This document shows positions 56,732 to 64,000 of a stretch of 64,000 bases of DNA, one piece after another. Position 1 is the stretch's first letter, and each line of letters opens with the position of its first letter. The translations under genes and the position numbers were made by a program. The DNA is from Edaphochlamys debaryana (Eukaryota; Chlorophyta; Chlorophyceae; Chlamydomonadales): positions 434,001 through 498,000 of the forward strand of contig JAEHOE010000072.1 of assembly GCA_016858145.1 (NCBI GenBank), given 5' to 3'. The notes under the pieces were generated by a model that had not been told where the DNA came from, did no database searches, and saw only the letters and a program-made list of their open reading frames with translations.

Positions 56732-59700
56732 ATGTCCCCTCCCGAGAAAGAGCCTCGAGCAATACGTCGCCGGTAGGTCAGAGTGTACCCAGAGCTGGCG
56801 TGTGAGTCGTAAGAAGAAGAGACGTAGCCGTCTGGCATAGCGCAGCAATAGCAAATTTGGCCCGACTCTTCACCGAAGCGCTTTCGCCCGCCGCAGCGCT
56901 GCGCCTGGCTCGGCACAATGGCGAGCACAGGAGGAGAGACAGCTCCTTGAAGCGTTTTTGTCGCTGGGCCCCAGGTGATTGTGCGTGCGCCGCGACGTCG
57001 GTCGACAGGGGACACGCCTATCAGTCCGCAATAAGCGGCGCAAGTATTAGCTCTGATCAACAACATAGTGCTGTGCGGGCTGGCAGTATGGACGTCCACA
57101 CTGCGGCGTGGCGTCGCGCCTCTGCCCGCGTTCCAGGCCCCGTCAGTCTTGCATACGGATGCATCTCTTCAGCAGTGCTTATGCGGGCATTATGCATCGG
57201 CTTGCAGACCGCTTGTCGTTGGGCGCTCGGTTGGCCGGTCATGGCATGCTTGCCCAAAGCAGCAGCCTAGACGCGGCATACTGGGCCGGGGTGGACTCTC
57301 ATATGTTGCGTTACCGGTCGCGGGGCGCCAAGGGGCCACCAACCCTAGCAGTTCCGCTGTCGAGGACTGCGCGACCCGTGCCTGAGAGAGCCTAACTCAG
57401 CCCTGACGAGTGCGTGTGGCCCGTCGGCAGTTGGTGTCGATTCACCCCCTCCCTCTTTCCCGCTATACCCGTTGTGCCACAGATGGACCGAGATTGCGCA
57501 GAGGCTGCCCGGTCGCACAGGTGGGCCGGGTGCTGACGTACTGTGGTGCAGGATCATCCCCACTCCGGGGCGGGGGGGGGACCGACTCTTGCCTTTGGTT
57601 GGCCCTTGTCTGACCCAGCATGCAACCCTCTGCACCTCCCCCAGGCGTTCAGGTCAAGAGCTTGTGGTACGGGTGAGTGGGGATCGGACAGACAGAGGGG
57701 TGACACGTGGACCGCATTGCAATTGACGGTAACCCGGATCCAATTTATCACACCAAATCTCCCTTGCGCTGACCGCGCGCCTCCCTCTCCCCCTCAGCAA
57801 GCTCAAGGCCAAGAGCACACGCGCCCCCAGCCTGCTCGGCTTCTTCATTCATCACCTGGCGGCCCACCCCGGGGGACCCGACTGCCCCGCGGCCCGGTCC
57901 GAGGCCTATGCCCTCGCCCTCAAGCAACACGCCGCGGCGGTGGGGCGGACGGGCCACGACAGCTCCAGCGACGACGAGATGACTGAGGCCATGGATGGCG
58001 TCACGCCCAAGCAAGAGGCGGAGGGCGCCGAGACCCTGCAGCAGGTGCGCGCTGGGGCTGCCGGGACGGTGAAGTAAGGGGGGGCATGGGTGCCTGTTAG
58101 CCCGCCTTGCTTGTTCTCGGAGTCCACCCGATCCCGTTGCCATCCCCATCTGCCTGCCGTGGCTCCTGTTACCCCAGGAGCTGCCGCTGCCGCCATCGAC
58201 CGCTCTGCCACCGCCCGTCCAAGCGTATGGTTTCGACGGCACTGCTGTCAGCGCTGACGGCGGTGCCGATGCCGCAGCGGTCGCCAGCGGTATCAGCAGC
58301 GGTGCTGGCGAGGCGGCCGCAACCATGGACACCGGACTCGACCACACATGGGCTCAGGCGGAGGACGCTGGAGATGCCCAGGGCTGGCTGGCACTTGTGT
58401 ACGACGCGCTTCGCGACGGCGAGGAGGCGGAGGACGCAGGAGCGCACTCCGGCCGGCCCAGCGGCAGCGGGTACGCCCCAACGGACACCGCTACGGCCTT
58501 GACAGAAGTACAGTGCCCAAACCCTCCGTGCTGGGACCCTCCACACGACGGGCCATGCCCACCTCCGCTGCCGGGCCATAGCCAGGGCCAGCAGGGCTGG
58601 GCGTCGCCACCGGCGCTCGATGACGAGTGGGAGCCGACGGGCGAGCGCCAGGGCTGGAGCGCGCCGCTGCCGGCTGTGGGGCTGGCGGCGGAGGGCAGGG
58701 AGCTGGGCCGGGGCTTCGCGGCGCACGCGGAGGAGTGGCTCGCGCGGTCGGGTCCAGTGCCGGCCCCGGTGGCGGATCTGCCCGACAGCCCTTCAGTGCC
58801 GGCCCCTGCCTTCGCCCCCGGCAGCTGGCAGGCGGGCAGCTCGCAGCCCCCCTCGCGCCCACCCGCCAGCCTGTGTGGCAGGCTGGCGCAGCGGGCAGCT
58901 GTGGGGCACTCCTGGGCCCCATCTGAGTTCCCTGGCCATCTGCCCGGCAGCAGCACACAGCCGCCGCCCCTCGCCAGCAGCGGCAGGCACGCGCATCCCC
59001 CCACGGCACCGCAGCCCTGCGCTTCTGCGTACGCGCCGCCGCCTCACGCCGCTTCGACGGCTTATTTTGGCGACGGCTACTATGGCGGCTGGTTTGACGA
59101 TGGCACGAGCTCCGCCCCTGAGCTTCACACGCCACGCCGCGCCACTGATGGCGGCATGTACGCGCCGCCCTCGGGTCCAATGCAGTCGCCGCAGCCCCCC
59201 TTCTACCCGCCTCCCTGCCCCTCCTGCTGCTGTGCGTGCGGGGCAGGCCGATGGCACCAGTGGCGGAACACCGCACACAGCATGCACCCCCCGCCGTACA
59301 ACCCATTCGCCGCTGCCAGCAGCCGCTGGGTATCTCCTCCTACCCCAAGCATCAGGGGCTGGGGCGCTTCCCCCGGTCATAGCTCCCTCAGCACTGCCCC
59401 CTCTGCGCCGCCAGCTTTCGGGGTCGGCAGCTCGGGCCCCTCTGCCGCTTGGTCGACCGTGGAAGGCACGGGGGGCCCCGCCGCGCCTGGCCACCCCCGC
59501 TTCGACGGGCGCTGGGCCCCGCCGCCCTCCCGCACCCTTGCCTGGGGCTCCCCTCCCCGCAGCTGCTCTCTTGCGGCAGCCGCCACTGCTCCGCCAGAGG
59601 AGGCACCTGAGCCCATGGGCGGCTGGGCCGCAGGGGGGCCGTTTGGGGGCGACCTGGAGACCTTTGAAGGCCACCCCCCCCGCTGGGCCGCTGCTGCTGA

Positions 59701-59857
59701 GGTCCCCCGGGATGCGAGGTGCATGCCGCACGCGAGGCAGTCCGACCCCGGCATGCATTGGGGCGGCAACGGTGACAGGGCTATCGGTATGATGCCGCAG
59801 CCACCTAGTCTTGCTGCGGGTCCCCGGCGGCTCCCGTCAGACCTGCAGCGGCATTAG
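56732..59857 (+). CDS. MYB/SANT-like protein with Pro/Gly/Ser-rich tail, copy C (shortened end)
   Basis: Exons 56732-56772, 57483-57520, 57645-57672, 57798-58044 and 58178-59857 give 677 residues in a closed frame. The N terminus and MYB-like repeat are the same as in copy B. The last exon follows B closely to the Cys cluster at about 59260, then diverges strongly. It ends GPRRLPSDLQRH, lacking the 25 or so residues that copies A and B carry after LPSDLQ (ALFDRTGMPPPPDG and beyond). It may be an altered but active gene, since no internal stop is present. AATAAA near 60064 is a possible but unusual poly(A) signal for this lineage. Confidence 0.75.
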
Positions 59858-62161
59858 AATTATCTAGCCCATGCCATGGGCGTGCCACCGCACCCCCTCG
59901 TGCCAATGCACAAGCAGCAGACGCAACTATGGATAGCCGTCAACGGGAAGACTCGATAAGGCTGCTTCGGAGAATGCTGCCCAGTGAGGGGTTTAGCCCG
60001 CGGCTGCGGTTGCACCTCACTCGTTCACTCACTCGCAGAATCCTGAGCTTACACAGCTAATATAATAAAAGCTGGTCTTGACAAGGAAGGACGTCGGGGG
60101 TGAAGGGGGGCCATGCCAGCGCATCCCCAGATGCCCGTGTCTGCATGTCAGCGCGGCAGACTCCACCTTTCCTCGCTGGCCGAATTATGTCTTGGACCTT
60201 GCCGGCCGTCCTGCAGTCACACCAGATGGTGGTACGTACCGTCTGTGAGCTTACACGAATTCCATTGCTGGGACCTGGAACTTACGCCTTGCCCACTCTT
60301 TCCGTATGCCGCCCCTGGCGTCCATGCCATAGCATTGTCCCATTGTACATGTTTCCTGCTGCTGCCTTGCATTGTGTTTACTTTTGACATAGGAGGCGTT
60401 GTTCGTTGCTGGGTGTGGTCCGTGGTGCACTGTGGAGGCAAATCCGCCCGCCTAATGTGTGTTGTTGAGGCATGGGTCGATAGTTTCAGCGGGTTGCCCG
60501 ATTATAGTGTGCGTGGGACCGCGAGAAACGAAGCGAGTTCCGTGAGGTTGCCACGATGCCGCGGTCACGGTGTGGTATCACCGGCGGTGAAGAACTGTGG
60601 GACAATGGGTTGATGTCTAGCGGTTTCCTGGGGATAGCGGTCCGATGAGCATAGATCCCGCGTTGCCCGTGAAGTGCTGGTCCTTTACACCCGTGACAAG
60701 TTTGGTCGAGGGCAGGGGTCGGGGCGAGGGAGGGGAGGGTGGACGTGGACAGGAGGCGTGGCAGAGGAGGGGCCGGCTAAGGTCGAGGGCCTCTACATGG
60801 CCGCCTTATCAACGGCCTCCATTACATCTTAGTATGTGCCAAGATGCTAGCAACTACTCCAAGCTGGTCGTGGGGTCAAGGTTTGTAAGGCATTATCAGT
60901 ACGTACACAGGTACGCAGGAAAGGGGGCGGGGCCGGGGGCAAAGTTATGGATTGTATGGCCGTTTGGAATATGGGAACATGGCGCAGACGGTGCGCTTCT
61001 ACTTCCTAGTGCAGTCGTGTGCATTGCATTGATGTGCAACTAGTGCAACGAACGCCTTTGTGTTGCGCGCGGGCCATTCTCATGCAGGCGAGCGACTGCC
61101 GTTGCTGGGGGCCCCTGTAAGCATCCGCCAAATTCAGCTTTATGCCCGGACAGAGCCTGTAGACGCAGCCGGGCAGAGGATACTGGCAGCATGCTCCCAT
61201 GCATGCATGATCCACTGCAGCTCACTCGTGTAGAAGGACAGGCAGTCGCATCCTGGTCAGCAGCCGGCTCTTGGGAAGACTCTGGAGGCTACAGTACAGT
61301 GGGAGTGGGAGAGGGAGCGCTGGAAGGCGAAGGCCCGCCGGGAAAGGGCTGCGCACCTGAGCCAGAGTGCTGACGTAGGACCCTCTCTTAGGGCCTGGCT
61401 TATGGTGACAGGGTCACAGGGAAGACTCGCCGCCTGGTCCCGGGTCGCATCAGGCAAGTAGGTGGCTAGGGCTGAAGCGGACAGGGTCGGTTTGGGGATC
61501 GAGCTCAGTTGTGGCTAGCAGTAGGCGTCGGTTTGTGGCTGGGGAGAGTCTCACGGCTTGTGTGTTCAGTGTAGAAGTTTAGGAGCCGGCACTGGCGCTA
61601 CTTGTCCCCTACAGCAAGCCTGGCACTTTCAGCCCTTTCCTGCCTCCACAATCTCCCGAGCCGAGAGCGGCCTGCATCGAAGGGGTGTCGTGGCAATGGG
61701 GGAATCAAGGAGGCCACGGCACTGTCAACATGTACACCACTGGCGAGGGTCGGGCAAGGCAGCCGATGCAGGCCGATGTATGGCCCATCGCATGGACCGC
61801 CTCGCAGTGTGGCCCGAGCAGGCATGAAGTTTAGGTGCGTGTAGCGATGCTGGAGACTCTGGCGATCGCTGAAGTGCAGGGTTGGGCAACGCTTCAGTCG
61901 CACGCCGGGCACGGCGGGGCTCGGCGGGGCTCGTAGCGTAACACACACGCGTGTCAGTCCCCGCCTTCTCGAATGTGCCGTGCCTGTCCTCCTGATCACT
62001 TGTTAAACATACAAACTGTATCAGCCTGAGCATTTTCCAAAGTCCATGAGTGCAACCGGTGTGCCGACCTTGCTTTTGCCTTGCGACTCGCACGGCCTTT
62101 GACCGAGACAAACGAGCACCTTAAGAGCATCACAGAGCCATAGCCATAGCCATAGTTTGCC
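59858..62161. other. Spacer between MYB-like copy C and RPAP3
   Basis: About 2.3 kb with no recognised gene. A triplicated catagc hexamer (about 62138-62155) lies just upstream of the RPAP3 start codon. Confidence 0.5.
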
Positions 62162-64000
62162 ATGGCCGGCGTGCAGTTCCAAATTCGGCAGAATGCGATG
62201 GAGATGCAGGAGTACGTGAAAGACCTCTTCGAGTGGCAGCACTCAATAAAGAAGAAGGAAAAGGCGAGGGCCGCAGACCCGTCTGCACCTGCAGGCGTTC
62301 CGGCGCCAAGAGGCCGCGCGACGGGCTCTGTCGCAGCTGCTCCTGCTGAGCTCATGAAGCCTGCACTGGGTCCTGCGTCGACGTCGGGGCCCCCGAAGGC
62401 GCTTGCGGGCCCATCCGGTCGGTCTGGGCCGTCCGCCGTCAACGCATCCACGCAGCCCAGCAACGCCGCGGCCCACACGTACACAGCCTACAGCAAGTGG
62501 GACAAGTTCGACGTGGACGCTGCCCTGGAGTCGGACGAGGAGAGCAGCAATGTGGAGGACCGCGTAAGGGAGCAGCCGACCGCCTCCGCTGGGGCATCCG
62601 TCGGGGCTGCGACAGGCCAAGGCCGTGACCCCGTCATCCCGCCAGCCCCGCCAGCCACGGCTACACCGCCGAGCGCAGCCAGCCCCGCGCCAGAACGCTC
62701 GGGCATCCAGCTCACAGCTCAGGACCCCAGCACGTCGGGTGAGGACCTCCTTAAGCCGGTCTCCACCACTCGCCTCGCCCCTCGGCCTGCCCCTGCCGCC
62801 GAGTCCGCCCCCGGACCCACGCCCTCGACCTCCCAGCCAGCCCCCCTTCCGCCCATCCGTAACGCTCAACCAACAACGCCTGACGCGTGGCGCACGCGGG
62901 GCAATGACCTGTTCAAGGCAGGGGAGTACGACAGCGCGTACGAGTGCTACAGCCGGTCGCTGGAGATGCAGCCCACGTGCCTGGCATACGCCAACCGGGC
63001 CATGGCATTACTGAAGCTGTCTCGGTGGCAGGTGCGCGCTGGGGCAGTGGGTTGCGTGGAATTTACAGAAGCTGGGGCAGTTGAGGGATGCCAGGGTGAG
63101 CACACAAGGGTTGCCGACGGGAGCGAGGGGACGACCGAACCACCTCCGGCGTCCTGAGGCATGTCAGAGGCTCCAGGACTGCAAGCAGAGTCCGCACGCT
63201 CTTGGAGCCGCCGATCGTATCCGCCAGGAGTGTGTTTTGTGCTTGATAGGGGTGGGGTGGGGTTCAGGTCAGGCCGCCTCAAACGGCTTGCCAGCTGCGG
63301 GCCCTGAGGCCGCAGGGCTGACCCCCCGCGCACCCTCTTGGGCGCGCGCACCCTTGCACCCTTGCACGAGGCCCCTGGCCCCTCCACCGCCGCCCCCAAC
63401 GCCCTTCTCCGCAAATGCTTTGTTGCCCTTTGCTGCCCTTCCAGGAAGCGGCGGATGACTGCACCGCCGCCCTGGCCCTGGACCCCGCCTACGTAAAGGC
63501 ACTGCAGCGGCGCGCCGCCGCGCACCGCTCGCTCGGGCAGGCGGAGGCGGCGGCCCGGGACTGGGAGGCGGCGCTCCGGCTAGAGCCCGAGAACAAAGCC
63601 ACGGCCGCGGACCGGGACGCCGCGGTGGAGGGGCTGCTGCGTGCGGCGAAGCTGGCGGCACCTGCCAAGCGGACGGCTGTGCCGGTCACGTGGGCGGGCC
63701 CGGCGCTGGTGCCGGCGACGGCGGCGCGGCCAGCGGCGGCGCAGGCGGTCGCTGTGGGAAGCGTACAGGCGGCTGGGCAAGCGGAGGCGGTGCGGGGAAG
63801 AGGAGCTGGAGACCTGGCGGGGGGAGAGGCAGGGCCGGGCACAGCGGCCGGGGTCGGTGCCGAGGAGGAGCAGGCGCCGGCACAGGCGGGGGAGGCAACG
63901 GCGGGGGCCCGACCGGGGCGGAGGCTGGTCGTGGAGGAGGAGAAGGAAGCGGAGGCCGGGGCGGCCTCAGGCGGGGCCCAGGAGCACGGCCCAAGCGGAT
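62162..64000 (+). CDS. RPAP3: RPAP3-like TPR co-chaperone (3' partial)
   Basis: Exon 1 is 62162-63031 (290 codons) and exon 2 starts at 63445 and remains open at the window edge. The start ATG is in a good context (gccATGG). The N terminus FQIRQNAMEMQEYVKDLFEW followed by QHSIKKKEK matches the conserved RPAP3 N-terminal motif. After a disordered Ala/Pro/Ser segment come three TPR motifs: AWRTRGNDLFKAGEYDSAYE, a second with AYANRAMALLKLSRWQEAAD across the intron, and a third with AYVKALQRRAAAHRSLGQAE. Known RPAP3 proteins bind HSP90/HSP70 and, with PIH1 and RUVBL1/2, form R2TP, which assembles RNA polymerase II, PIKK kinases and snoRNPs. The C-terminal RPAP3 domain would lie beyond the window; SPAG1-like proteins are the alternative. 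Confidence 0.8.

Noticed and set aside
51361..57270. Same 137-codon open frame at 51361-51774 and 56857-57270
   Set aside because: Conservation is explained by the shared DNA block; both lie in intron 1 of the MYB-like genes and resemble no protein.
60113..60613. 166-codon open frame
   Set aside because: Composition (many Cys, His, Trp) and lack of any motif suggest noncoding DNA.

Overview
The window looks like nuclear DNA of a GC-rich green alga of the Chlamydomonas/Volvox (volvocine) type. Genes are split into many short exons with GT-AG introns of roughly 60-700 bp. Proline-rich SPPP/PPPP stretches of the kind used in algal extracellular matrix are present, G/C-rich minisatellites fill the introns, and one gene matches plastid IMPL1 of plants. 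No tRNA, rRNA or CRISPR array was seen. Exon coordinates come from reading frame, GT-AG signals and paralogue comparison; no transcript data were available.

Layout: (1) 1-13484, plus strand, 5' partial: a TRANK1-like protein of about 3,200 residues in the window, with an ankyrin-like region, a complete UvrD/Rep-type SF1 helicase core, a low-complexity and coiled-coil linker, and a C-terminal EXD1/RNase D-like domain that has lost most catalytic residues. (2) 14218-21050 and 28009-38491, plus strand: two paralogous secreted sulfatases (models of 1,067 and 1,775 residues), each interrupted by a large proline-rich segment. (3) 23229-26406, minus strand, between the sulfatases: an IMPL1-type inositol monophosphatase whose first exon was not found. 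(4) 40570-43746, 51236-54468 and 56732-59857, plus strand: three paralogous genes with one shortened MYB/SANT repeat and a long Pro/Gly/Ser-rich tail (742, 705 and 677 residues). (5) 62162-64000, plus strand, 3' partial: an RPAP3-like TPR co-chaperone. The gene-poor stretch 43.7-51.2 kb holds a decayed non-LTR retrotransposon end, a fold-back repeat and other repeats.

The genes do not form one pathway. The sulfatases are probably secreted matrix or sulfur-scavenging enzymes, IMPL1 is predicted to be plastidial, the MYB-like proteins are predicted nuclear regulators, RPAP3 is a co-chaperone, and the helicase is probably nuclear or RNA-linked.

The most unusual signals are: short tandem duplications that copy exon edges and splice sites into introns, seen at five places in three neighbouring genes; the degenerate exonuclease-like tail on the helicase; the half-MYB family with a sharply bounded 941-bp block without visible differences between two copies; and a (CCCT)n run of about 190 bp serving as a polypyrimidine tract.
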